A stretch of 64,000 nucleotides of DNA from assembly GCF_021699195.1 (NCBI RefSeq), contig NZ_SSXE01000017.1, positions 62,001-126,000 of the forward strand, read 5' to 3'. The notes below the pieces were generated by a model, which saw only the letters and a program-made list of their open reading frames with translations, was not told the origin of the DNA and made no database searches. How positions within the stretch are numbered: the first letter of the stretch is position 1; every line of letters starts with the position of its first letter. Of this stretch, positions 44,104-51,752 are shown in pieces. The translations under genes were made by a program, and so were the position numbers. This DNA is from Nonomuraea sp. MG754425 (GTDB lineage Bacteria > Actinomycetota > Actinomycetes > Streptosporangiales > Streptosporangiaceae).

Positions 44104-44667
44104 CTACCCGTCAATGAACGTAGAACGACGGCGGGCTTTCCAGAAGGGAATATTCTTTTCGGACATAGCGTCGCGCAATGCTTCAGCCCCACGCTTGGCA
44201 GCAAAGTCCAATTCGTTAGAATAGAGAGGAATCGCCATCAGGAACTCTACATGCCTACCGTCGCCAAGAGCGACCCTCGAAAGCACATCATCGAGTGGTT
44301 CGACAACTAGAAAGCCGCGTAGCCATGTTTCTTCTACGAGTTCGACAGGCAAGCGTAGCGTGTGTCCTGACTCCAGATTTGCACTCCGAAATTGCGTGTA
44401 ACTCCCCAGTTGAGCCAGAGGTTCGGCGATGTCATCCCATTCCGGAGCAAAGCCGATGAAGAACTCCTGGCGATGGCCCCAATGCCTGCCTGGCAATGGG
44501 TAGTCGCTAGACCCGAGGGTACCGTACAGGGTTACCCCTCCAGTGGCCACGGAAGCGCTCCACTTGAGGATGCCTATCTTGAATTCGTCCTTCACGAACA
44601 AGGCTTCGCGAACGGGCTCACCCATTTTACTTGTGTAGAAATCGCGAACATCTTGATATCGATTCAC
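44104..44667 (-). CDS. SUFU (suppressor of fused)-like protein, possible toxin immunity protein
   Basis: A 187-residue cytoplasmic protein. HRQEFFIGFAPEWD and the C-terminal IPLYSNELDFAAKRGAEAL to VPFW-like NIPFWKARR resemble bacterial SUFU-domain proteins, which serve as immunity proteins in polymorphic-toxin systems. The GTG at 44667 follows TTTGGAGG. The region 44030-44700 is clearly A+T-richer than the neighbours, so it is probably acquired. No toxin gene is next to it. A GCCCATCGATGGGC palindrome at 44087-44100 directly follows the stop. Confidence 0.6.
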   Translation of the reverse strand: MNRYQDVRDFYTSKMGEPVREALFVKDEFKIGILKWSASVATGGVTLYGTLGSSDYPLPGRHWGHRQEFFIGFAPEWDDIAEPLAQLGSYTQFRSANLESGHTLRLPVELVEETWLRGFLVVEPLDDVLSRVALGDGRHVEFLMAIPLYSNELDFAAKRGAEALRDAMSEKNIPFWKARRRSTFIDG

Positions 44668-45061
44668 GGCGCACCTCCAAATGGCCACCACGCGCCTGGC
44701 GGCCAGACTTGAGGTCACCACTGACCTGGATTGTCCCCAAGTTGCCCATCTTGCTTACTTGCATTGCACGACTTACCGGCACCTGTCGTATTGGCTGGGC
44801 GATTCACCCAGTCAGACCGAGGACCCCTACCAACCAACCAGCCTCCCCCATCCCAATGCTCACCACGCCTCATTGCGCGCAGAGTCGCTTCCCCTGCGGC
44901 AGCAGGATCGCCGTATAACGACGATGCCGGTGATCCTCCGCGTCTGTTATTGCGGAGAATCACCGGCAAGTCAATCGTTTCATCCGCCTGCGGCGGACGC
45001 TCCTGGAACCGTCATCTTCCGCGGCCGTACCCTCATGGAGCAAGCAGCCGGCGGGCTGTGG
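44668..45061. other. 394-bp gap holding a strong hairpin
   Basis: No convincing gene. Short ORFs on both strands have no family features. The main feature is the 16-bp stem hairpin at 44926-44967. Composition changes from A+T-richer (left) to normal (right) across the gap, which suggests the edge of an inserted segment. Confidence 0.4.
44926..44967. repeat. 16-bp stem hairpin
   Basis: GCCGGTGATCCTCCGC and GCGGAGAATCACCGGC pair along 16 bp with one mismatch around a 10-nt loop (GTCTGTTATT). It is too long for an ordinary operator and has no U-tract. A bidirectional terminator, a transposon end or a mobile palindromic repeat are all possible. Confidence 0.55.
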
Positions 45062-45517
45062 TCAGGGGTAGAGCGTGTAGGTCTTGGTGTTGTTGCACAC
45101 GATCGTGCCCGGGAGGCAGCGCTTGGCCCTGATCGTGATCCGGTCGAGGTTGGTACGGGTCGTGGACCACTTGAAGCTCTGGTGGCCCTTCTTCCGGCCG
45201 GCCTCCTTGTACCCGCCGTAGATCTCGCTGCCGTTCTTCTTCTTGAAGGAGACCTCGACCACGGCCGTCCAGGAGTCGCTCTTGGTGTCCGTCACGCTGC
45301 CGCGCGCCTCGCCGTAGCCGTTGCTGCAGAGCTTCAGGACGTAGCTGACGAAGCCGTCCTTCGTGTTCAGCTTGCTCCACTTCTCCTTGCAGGAGGCCGC
45401 AGCGGTGCTCGAGGTGGCGGCGGAGGCCGTGGCGGTTGTGGCCGGCGTCAGTACGGCGAAGGCAGCAGACACCCCGACAACGGTGGCGAGCATCTTCGAG
45501 GGGGAGAGCTTCCGCAT
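45062..45517 (-). CDS. Small secreted protein, unknown family
   Basis: A 151-residue protein with a signal peptide (cleavage near TASAAT, residue 34), leaving a basic mature domain of about 115 residues. Four Cys in the mature part (SCKEKW, KLCSNG, KRCLPGTIVC) could make two disulfides. The strands GSVTDTKSDSWTAVVEVSF and RITIRAKRCLPG suggest a small beta-sandwich. Not recognised. It is the sort of exported protein common in actinomycetes. Confidence 0.75.
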   Translation of the reverse strand: MRKLSPSKMLATVVGVSAAFAVLTPATTATASAATSSTAAASCKEKWSKLNTKDGFVSYVLKLCSNGYGEARGSVTDTKSDSWTAVVEVSFKKKNGSEIYGGYKEAGRKKGHQSFKWSTTRTNLDRITIRAKRCLPGTIVCNNTKTYTLYP

Positions 45518-45705
45518 AAGATCCGATCCTTGTCAGTGAGCGAGCATTTCGCGGTGCTCCGGCTGCGATCAGAGCACCGCGCAGGATGCTAAACAGCGGC
45601 GGTATATCCGCGGTATGTCAACAGCAAGCCATGGGTCGAACCCCTGCGGCTGAAACTCACTCCTGATCAGTGCCGGCGGCGCGGGGCTGGATAATCGACA
45701 TCACG

Positions 45706-46614
45706 CTACCCAGAGCCGGCCGCCTCCAGGATCGCGCGGAGGCGCGACAGGCATTCGCCGACGAAGGCGGGATAGGTGCCCCAGTAGTACGAGACGCCGC
45801 TGACTCCGACGGCGATGGCCCACGCCCGGGCGCGCGACCACGTCACGTCGGCGAGGCTCATGGCGTCCCAATAGGCCTGTCGAGCCTCAGGGGGAAGGTC
45901 CCACAGCGGCGAGTGCTCGGCGTCGGGAAAGCCGACCGAGAGGGATCCGAAGTCGATGACCGCGTGCAACTTCCCCTGCTGAACCAGCAGGTTGGTGGGT
46001 TTGAGGTCGCCATGGAGCCACACCTGCCGGCCGGACGGCTCGGGCAGGGTGAGCGCGCTCCGCCACAGGTGCCGCAGGTGCGCGATGTCGAGGTCGAGAC
46101 CCTGGATCGTTCGGCAGTCGTCGAAGCACCCGCTGATCCACCGGTCACAAGCTCGCAGGTCACCTCCGCGATACCAGCGGAGCTCGCCTTGCCGAGCGGC
46201 TCCCATGAGAGGGACGGAATGCAACCTCCGCACGATCGCTGCCAGGTCGGCCCCGAAGGCGGGCCAATCGGCGACCGATCCCGGGCCGGCTTCATCGCCA
46301 TCGATCCAGCGGTAAACCGACCAGGCGAGCGGGAAAACGGAACTCGGGATACCGGCGTGCACCGGCTCCGGGACGCGACAGGGAAGATGCGGCGCCAGCC
46401 GCGGCAGCCATGTCTGTTCCTTCTGCACTGCCTGCGCATTGTCCGGTGTGCGCGGCAGCCGGATGAGTAGCCGGTCACCGAGCCGGTACATCGTGTTGTC
46501 CGTGCCCGCACCCGCCGGCGAGATGGGCAGGGCGGCCCATTCCGGTCGCTGCTCCCGCAGCAGCGACCGGACGACCGCCTCATCCACCCCGATCTCGTTC
46601 TCATGAAGTGTCAC
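45706..46614 (-). CDS. Aminoglycoside phosphotransferase (APH) family protein
   Basis: A 302-residue kinase-like protein. The nucleotide-binding N-lobe has GTDNTMYRLGDRLLIRLPR, the catalytic Brenner motif is WLHGDLKPTNLL, and the DFG-equivalent is AVIDFGSLSVG. The family phosphorylates aminoglycosides, macrolides or small metabolites; the substrate is not predictable. The GTG at 46614 (MTLHENEIGVDE) is preferred because family members start there; the frame is open to 46671. Confidence 0.88.
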   Translation of the reverse strand: MTLHENEIGVDEAVVRSLLREQRPEWAALPISPAGAGTDNTMYRLGDRLLIRLPRTPDNAQAVQKEQTWLPRLAPHLPCRVPEPVHAGIPSSVFPLAWSVYRWIDGDEAGPGSVADWPAFGADLAAIVRRLHSVPLMGAARQGELRWYRGGDLRACDRWISGCFDDCRTIQGLDLDIAHLRHLWRSALTLPEPSGRQVWLHGDLKPTNLLVQQGKLHAVIDFGSLSVGFPDAEHSPLWDLPPEARQAYWDAMSLADVTWSRARAWAIAVGVSGVSYYWGTYPAFVGECLSRLRAILEAAGSG

Positions 46615-47031
46615 GGTGCCAGCCTTCTGCCTGGGCTTCGCCGCCGCCAACGATTTACCCGAGGCCATCACCCGGCCGGCACCGAGTTGGCCCCCTCATC
46701 AGTGAGCGGGGTACGGTAGCGGACGTTGTCAGCAAGGGCGCGACTCCTGCGGCCCCTACTACCCCGCCCTCAGACCGCCCCACGATGCCGGCGTACTCGC
46801 TGATGCGCAACCGAGTCCGAGGAGATGGGCCACAGGCCAGGAGATCGAGACGTTGATCCTGCGGTTGATCACTGTGCGGAACGGCCGCATGCTCGAGTGC
46901 CGTCCCTTCCGTTGGGATCCGACCGCCGTCGCCGTCGCCGTCGCCCGAGCCTGCGGCTCGGTGGTCGGTCTTGACGACGATTCGGTGACGACGCCTGCCT
47001 TCTGACTCCAGGCCCGGCGGTTGACCGGGAT
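46615..47031. other. 417-bp gap with an NTF2-like remnant
   Basis: Apart from the short remnant at 46847-47005, no gene, strong dyad or promoter was recognised in the gap. Confidence 0.35.
46847..47005 (+). pseudogene. C-terminal remnant resembling an NTF2/SnoaL-like protein
   Basis: The plus frame ending at TGA 47003-47005 contains LITVRNGRMLECRPFRWDP, which resembles the last strand and ending of SnoaL/NTF2-like proteins. There is no matching N-terminal part and no start. Low confidence because the segment is short. Confidence 0.35.
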
Positions 47032-47967
47032 TCAGCGCGGATCCGCCCAGCCCGGCGCCCACGTCCCGGCGGCGCCGTGGCCGGGCGGTGTGGCGGCGAG
47101 GTGGGCGCGCAGGGTGGCCAGCGCGGGGTGGGGGTTGTCGCGGTGCCACAGGAGCGAGTGCGGGTAGACGGGCGTGGGGTCGGTCACCGGGATGCGGCGC
47201 AGGCCATAGCCGGCGGGCCAGACGAGACGGGTCCGGTCGCCCATGAGGGTGGCCAGGGCCGGGGTGTCGGCGATGGTGTCGAGGAGCGCGTCGGAGCCGA
47301 AGTTGGGGCCGGTCGCCTCGATGGTGAGGCCGAACTCGGCGACGAGGTCGTCGTAGTAGGCGGTCCATTCGGTTCCGGGGACGAGGCCGGGCATCCAGAT
47401 CCGGTGCCCGGCGAGTTGGGCCACGGTCACCGACCGGGCGTCCGCCAGCGTGTGGGCGGGGCCGGTGAGGAGTTGGAGGGCCTCGTCGACCACCCAGGCG
47501 GACTCGACGTCCTCGGGAAGGGGCCGGCCCGGCACGGCGACGATACGGAAGGACGCGTCGATCGTGCCGGACCGGATGGCGGCGACGGCCGCATCGATGT
47601 CGAACAACATGACCACGTCGAGGTCGATGCCGGGGTGCGCGCGGTGGAAGTCGCGCATCAGGCCCGACCCGACGCTGCGTGAGGCGATCACGTCGACGCG
47701 CAGCGGACGGCTGCCGGAACGTACGGACGCGACCGCGCGCTCGGCGGCCCGCAGCAACTCCCGGGCGTGGGGCAGGAACGCCTGCCCGTCGATGGTGAGT
47801 TCGGCGCCGCGCGGCGTGCGGGTGAACAGCCGCACGCCGAGGTTGCGCTCCAGCGCGGCGATGCGCTTGGAGACGGCCTGCTGGGTGACCGCCAGGTCGG
47901 CGGCGGCCTCCTGGAACTGCCCGGCGTCGGCGGCGGCGACGAAGGTCCGTACGGTGTCGAGGTCCAT
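47032..47967 (-). CDS. LysR family transcriptional regulator
   Basis: A 311-residue LTTR. The N-terminal HTH (DLDTVRTFVAAADAGQFQEA, LAVTQQAVSKRIAALERNLG) is followed by a two-lobed effector domain beginning PLRVDVIASRSVG. The ATG at 47967 begins the canonical first helix and is preferred over the longer frame. It is divergent from a MFS transporter, which is probably its target. The two dyads in between fit LysR sites. Confidence 0.93.
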   Translation of the reverse strand: MDLDTVRTFVAAADAGQFQEAAADLAVTQQAVSKRIAALERNLGVRLFTRTPRGAELTIDGQAFLPHARELLRAAERAVASVRSGSRPLRVDVIASRSVGSGLMRDFHRAHPGIDLDVVMLFDIDAAVAAIRSGTIDASFRIVAVPGRPLPEDVESAWVVDEALQLLTGPAHTLADARSVTVAQLAGHRIWMPGLVPGTEWTAYYDDLVAEFGLTIEATGPNFGSDALLDTIADTPALATLMGDRTRLVWPAGYGLRRIPVTDPTPVYPHSLLWHRDNPHPALATLRAHLAATPPGHGAAGTWAPGWADPR

Positions 47968-47986
47968 GAGGACACACCCTACGGAT

Positions 47987-48066
47987 ACAACCGTACGTTG
48001 TGGCTGACGGCTGCCCAGTTGTTTGATCCGCTGGTACGGCGGGCGCTTTGATGCTTGCGATCGCAA
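47987..48066. promoter_or_regulatory. Two dyads in the LysR-MFS divergent promoter
   Basis: ACAAC-CGTAC-GTTGT (47987-48001) lies 20 bp upstream of the LysR start, and TTGCGATCGCAA (48055-48066) lies 30 bp upstream of the MFS start. LysR regulators use such interrupted dyads, one for recognition and one for activation. Confidence 0.5.
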
Positions 48067-48095
48067 ATCGGTTGTGCAGGTGAGGAGCGTTGGGC

Positions 48096-49334
48096 ATGCG
48101 GAGCGGACACCGGCTGGGGCGGCGGTTCGGCTGGCTCTGGGGAGCGTACGGGACCAGCGCGCTCGGCACGTGGCTCGCCTTCGGCGCGTTCCCGCTGATC
48201 GCCATCCAGGTGTTGCACGCCGGGCCGGCCGAGGTCGCGGCGTTGTCCTCGGTGGGGGCTTTGGCGGGCGCGGCCGTGGCGGTGCCGCTGGGCCCGTGGG
48301 TGGAGTTCCGCCGCAAGCGGCCGGTGCTGATCGGCATGGACCTGGTGCGGTTCACGGCGCTGCTGACGATCCCCGCCGCGTTCGCGCTCGGCGTGCTCTC
48401 CTTCGTCCAGCTTCTGCTGGTCTCGGTCGTCCTCGCGGCGGCCGACATCACCTTCCGCGCCGCCTCCGGCGCGTACCTGAAGACGCTGCTGCCGGCCGAG
48501 CACCTGCTCGTCGCCAACGCCCGATTCGAGTCCACGGCCTGGACGACCACCATCATCGGACCGCCGCTGGGCGGTGCCGCGATCGGGCTGCTCGGTCCGG
48601 TGGCGACGGTGCTGGCCGACGCGGTCAGCTACCTGCTCTCGGCCCTGGGCATCCGCGTGGCGGGCGGCCAGGAGCCGCGGCCCGAGCGCCCGAAGGCCGC
48701 GCGCCTGCGGGCCCGGGACCTGCTCGACGGATGGCGGCACATCCTCGCCGACGCGACGCTGCGTCCGCTGTTCTTCAACACCGTCCTGTTCAACGGCCTG
48801 CTGATGGCCACCGACGCGCTGCTGGCCGTCCTGATGCTCGGCCAACTCGGGTTCACACCGTGGCAGTACGGCCTCGCCTTCGCCGCGCCCGCGCTCGGCG
48901 GGCTGTTCGGGGCACGGCTGGCCCGGCCGCTCGTCACCCGGTTCGGGCAGCACCGGGTCCTGGTCGTGGCCGGGACGCTGCGCGCGATCTGGCCCGTCGG
49001 CCTGGTCCTCCTCGGGCCGGGGACCGGCGGGCTGCTGCTGGTGATGGGCGTCGAGCTCGGGCTGATCTTCTGCTGCGGGGTCTTCAACCCCGTCCACGCC
49101 ACCTTCCGTCTCGAGCGCACCGCGCCCGACCGGATCACCCGCACGCTGTCCGCCTGGACGGTGACGACCAGGGCCTCGACTGCGCTCCTGACGGCTGTCT
49201 GGGGTGTGCTGGGCGGTCTGCTCGGCCCGCGCACGGCCATCGGCCTGGCCGGTGTGCTCCTGCTGACGACCCCGCTGCTGCTCCCCCGCCGCGCCCCGGC
49301 GCCCCTCACCGAGGCGGCGCCGAACCACGCCTGA
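48096..49334 (+). CDS. MFS transporter
   Basis: A 412-residue, about 12-helix major facilitator of the MFS_3/enterobactin-exporter-like group found in actinomycetes (WLWGAYGTSALGTWLAFGAF start; VEFRRKRPVLIGMDLVR in the helix 2-3 loop). It exports small molecules; the cargo is unknown. The ATG at 48096 lies 8 bases after AGGAG and is preferred over a TTG at 48090. Divergent from the LysR regulator. Confidence 0.9.
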   Translation: MRSGHRLGRRFGWLWGAYGTSALGTWLAFGAFPLIAIQVLHAGPAEVAALSSVGALAGAAVAVPLGPWVEFRRKRPVLIGMDLVRFTALLTIPAAFALGVLSFVQLLLVSVVLAAADITFRAASGAYLKTLLPAEHLLVANARFESTAWTTTIIGPPLGGAAIGLLGPVATVLADAVSYLLSALGIRVAGGQEPRPERPKAARLRARDLLDGWRHILADATLRPLFFNTVLFNGLLMATDALLAVLMLGQLGFTPWQYGLAFAAPALGGLFGARLARPLVTRFGQHRVLVVAGTLRAIWPVGLVLLGPGTGGLLLVMGVELGLIFCCGVFNPVHATFRLERTAPDRITRTLSAWTVTTRASTALLTAVWGVLGGLLGPRTAIGLAGVLLLTTPLLLPRRAPAPLTEAAPNHA

Positions 49335-49400
49335 CATGTAGTCCGCCCCGGCGCGCGATCTCGCGTGTCAGGGCGTCCCTCATCACCCAAGGAGAGAAGA

Positions 49401-50000
49401 ATGACCGGCACGCCCCCGGCGCTGGACCCTCGGACGTCCGCGCTGCTCGTCATGGATTACCAGCAGGGAATCCTGGCCTCGCTCCCCGGCCTGAACGACC
49501 CGCGAGGGCTGCTGTCACGGGTGGCCGGCGCCATCGCCGACATGCGAGCGCACGGCGCCGCCATCGCCCACGTGCGGGTCGGATTCACCGAAGCCGACTG
49601 GGCGGCGATCCCACCGGCCAACAGGACCTTCTTCTTCCTCGGCCGGCAGCACCTCATGCACCACGAGGAGCCCGACAGCGCCTTTCACCATCGGCTTGCC
49701 CCGGAGCCTGGCGACATCACCGTCCGCAAGACCCGCTACGGCGCGCTGTCCACGACAGACCTGGACCGGCGACTGCGGGATCGCGGAATCACCACCCTGG
49801 TCATCGCCGGCATCACGACCAGCGGCGTCGTTCTGTCCACCGTCGCTGACGCCGCCGACCGCGACTACCGGCTCTACGTCCTCTCCGACGGCGTCGCCGA
49901 CCCGGACCCGCACGTCCACCAGACCCTGATGACCGGAGTCCTCCCAAGACTGGCCCACATCATCGACACCGCCGAACTACGCTCACTCCTCCGCCGTTGA
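49401..50000 (+). CDS. Isochorismatase-family hydrolase without the catalytic Cys
   Basis: A 199-residue protein of the isochorismatase fold. The Asp of the triad is in LLVMDYQQG and the Lys in VRKTRYGAL. Where cysteine hydrolases have their nucleophile, this one has ITTSGVVLSTVADAAD, with Gly in place of Cys. Enzymes with Gly there include true isochorismatases, which hydrolyse a vinyl ether without a nucleophilic Cys. AAGGAGAGAAG precedes the ATG at 49401. It follows the MFS gene by 66 bp and may share its transcript. Confidence 0.88.
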   Translation: MTGTPPALDPRTSALLVMDYQQGILASLPGLNDPRGLLSRVAGAIADMRAHGAAIAHVRVGFTEADWAAIPPANRTFFFLGRQHLMHHEEPDSAFHHRLAPEPGDITVRKTRYGALSTTDLDRRLRDRGITTLVIAGITTSGVVLSTVADAADRDYRLYVLSDGVADPDPHVHQTLMTGVLPRLAHIIDTAELRSLLRR

Positions 50001-50070
50001 CGGGAGGGCTGTGGCGATGCAGTCAAGGACGCGTTTCAGACCGTGTCGGAACTGGTCCTCGCGGCTCAGG
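49983..50070 (-). pseudogene. C-terminal remnant of a TetR regulator
   Basis: The minus frame reads LLSREDQFRHGLKRVLDCIA and stops at 49983, matching the last helix of many TetR_C regulators (DxQFExGLDRxLDGI). Nothing upstream continues it. It overlaps the end of the isochorismatase gene by 18 bases. Short, so low confidence. Confidence 0.4.
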
Positions 50071-50134
50071 AGTCGTCGGGTACGAACCCGCAGGTTGTAG
50101 GGCTTTGTAGAGTCGATGCGGTGGCGCTGAATCT

Positions 50135-50362
50135 GCGGGGCCAAGATCGGAAAAGGGGGCATTCCGATGGCCCGCCAATTACGCCGTTCCCCGGAGCTGG
50201 GGTGAAGTTGGGCAGGTGGTTTCCACCAAGCTGCCCTCCCGTGATGGCTTCACCCCGGATGGCGGCAACGCGGATGACGCTCCCCTTGGCCCTGGAGTTG
50301 AGCGCCCGCGTTGCCGCCCCTCCTCTATAGACCGGAATGGGCGGAGTAGTGGAGGGGCCGCC
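50135..50362. ncRNA. Highly structured region: nested inverted repeats (candidate ncRNA or origin)
   Basis: Four stems follow each other in 228 nt without a convincing ORF. Stem A: ATCGGAA/TTCCGAT (50146-50168) extended outward by GGGCC/GGCCC (50138-50142 with 50169-50173). Stem B: GGGGTGAAG/CTTCACCCC (50199-50207 with 50248-50256) enclosing GGGCAG/CTGCCC and GTGG/CCAC. Stem C: GGCGGCAACGCGG/CCGCGTTGCCGCC (50261-50273 with 50306-50318), 13 bp perfect. Stem D: GGCGG/CCGCC (50340-50344 with 50358-50362), competing with CCCCTCC/GGAGGGG. It lies just past the zinc-ribbon genes. The strand is unknown; structured RNA, single-strand origin or transfer origin are all possible. Confidence 0.55.
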
Positions 50363-50367
50363 TATGT

Positions 50368-50613
50368 TTAAGCTCGCTTGGTGGCTATTTCGTTGTCTTG
50401 TACTTGAGCGCGCACGGCGCGCCATTCTCGGATGAACCTGTCGAGGTTGAAGTTTTGGGCGTGCGCGGACTCTCTCATGGCAGCGTGGTATTCCTCCTCC
50501 GTTGGCATGAGAGGAAGTGGCGTGCCGCACTTGTGGCATGTTTCCGCCTCCGGATCGGATGTGTGCAGGCCACATCCGTTTCCGGGGCAGGAGCGCATGA
50601 GCTTGAAGGTCAT
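50368..50613 (-). CDS. Small zinc-ribbon protein
   Basis: An 81-residue protein with a CPGNGCG and CHKCG pair (a C-x4-C...C-x2-C zinc site, residues about 9-35) and a helical, charged C-terminal half (EEEYHAAMRESAHAQNF). It overlaps the upstream 35-residue zinc protein by 4 bases (ATGA). The frame is open to 50694, but the overlap fixes the start. Base composition is lower in G+C than the chromosome average, as for phage or integrative-element genes. Function unknown. Confidence 0.6.
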   Translation of the reverse strand: MTFKLMRSCPGNGCGLHTSDPEAETCHKCGTPLPLMPTEEEYHAAMRESAHAQNFNLDRFIREWRAVRAQVQDNEIATKRA

Positions 50614-50717
50614 TGTTGCGCTACCATCTGGCCGTCGCAGCCCGGTCGCTTGCACTCTCCGGAATTCGTTCCGGTAGCGTGGCAGGTATTGCATTTATAG
50701 ATCGGTTGCGCAGGCAT
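50610..50717 (-). CDS. 35-residue zinc-finger microprotein
   Basis: MPAQPIYKCNTCHATGTNSG begins a 35-residue protein with C-x2-C and C-x4-C (CKRPGC), a complete minimal zinc ribbon. GGAAGGAAAGG precedes the ATG at 50717, and its stop overlaps the next gene by 4 bases. These two facts argue that it is real despite its size. Function unknown. Confidence 0.55.
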   Translation of the reverse strand: MPAQPIYKCNTCHATGTNSGECKRPGCDGQMVAQQ

Positions 50718-51390
50718 GTAGCCTTTCCTTCCGCTGTTCCTGCGTATGCCCTTAGGGGCTGGTTTGACCGTTACGCACACGCGACAGGCACCTGATGCTC
50801 TCCTAAAGGGGTGGCTGCATGGCTGTACTGCCTGCCTCGTCAGCGCGAGCAGGGGAAATTCGAACTGGATTATACGCCGGAACCTTCGCTGTCCACAGGC
50901 GGTAGGCATCTGGCGGGCCTGCGTCGTCGGGGCTGCCGTCTGGGCTGTCGTCTGGGGCGGAGTGGAGAGGCCGGCGGACTGGCCGGAGGCTACCCGTAGG
51001 GCGAGCGTGAGCGAGTTCGGCCGGCGTCTTCACGGCTGTTTGGTGATCTTGGTTGCTCCTGCGGCGCCCTTTGTCGATCTTGACTGGTTGAGATCGTGAT
51101 CGGATGCCGGGTGGGGCGGCGGTGCGTGCTGGTGCGGCGGGCCGGGTGTGTGCGGTGGCTGGCTGGGGTCGGTCGGCGGCGGGTTGCCCCCGGCGTGCCG
51201 GTCGGCGCGGGCCGGGACCGCCCCCAGGCCGCATGCCCGGATCCGCTGGCCGGGCGGCGCGGAGCGCCGTCGCCTTGATTTGGTCTCGCCACGCGGGCCG
51301 GTCGCCGAGTTCCTGTTGCATGTCGAAGGGGATCGGGCCTCGTTCCGGTGGAGTGAGGGTCCGGGTGGTTCGCGGGTGGGTGTAGGTGGG
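50718..51390. other. 673-bp gap, no recognised gene
   Basis: The left third is A+T-richer, like the zinc-ribbon genes. The rest is Pro/Arg-rich in the minus frames (for example PPERGPIPFDMQQELGDRPA near 51320) but has no recognisable family, start signal or consistent end. It may be an untranslated or decayed part of the same inserted element. Confidence 0.35.
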
Positions 51391-51752
51391 TCAGTGGGAG
51401 TCGCGTTTCTCCAGCCAGGCGAGGACGGAGCTGACGAAGCCGTCGACGTGTGACAGGGGTTGGCCGGCGAACACCGCGTGGAGGTGCTCGACCCCGACCG
51501 CGTCGTTCCAGGCCCAGGAGCGGCGGTAGGTCTCCTCGTCGGTGGCCGCGCGGAGGACGGGCCAGCCGTGCCAGGTCGCGACGAGTGCCCCGTCGATCGC
51601 CGGGTCGGACAGGATCGCCATGTCCCAGTCGAGGACGCCGGTCAGCTTGCCGTCCGCGCCGAAGTGGACGTTGCCGCCGCCGAGATCGCCGTGGACGAGC
51701 CTGGCCGGGACCTCATCGAGCGCCAGCAGCGCGCAAGAAGCGGACCGGCGGT
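51391..51752 (-). pseudogene. 5'-truncated aminoglycoside phosphotransferase-family gene
   Basis: The minus frame holds the C-terminal half of an APH-fold protein: PARLVHGDLGGGNVHFG (Brenner motif HGDLxxxN), VLDWDMAILSDPAID (DFG equivalent) and a normal ending at 51391. The N-terminal ATP-binding lobe is absent. The frame abuts the 3' end of the NAD(P)-binding protein gene at 51753, which marks a deletion or recombination junction. Confidence 0.75.

Noticed and set aside
45625..45665. tRNA 3' half (GGGTTCGAC-like T-loop on the minus strand)
   Set aside because: The T-stem does not pair properly and no acceptor or anticodon arm can be built, so neither a tRNA nor an att site is supported.
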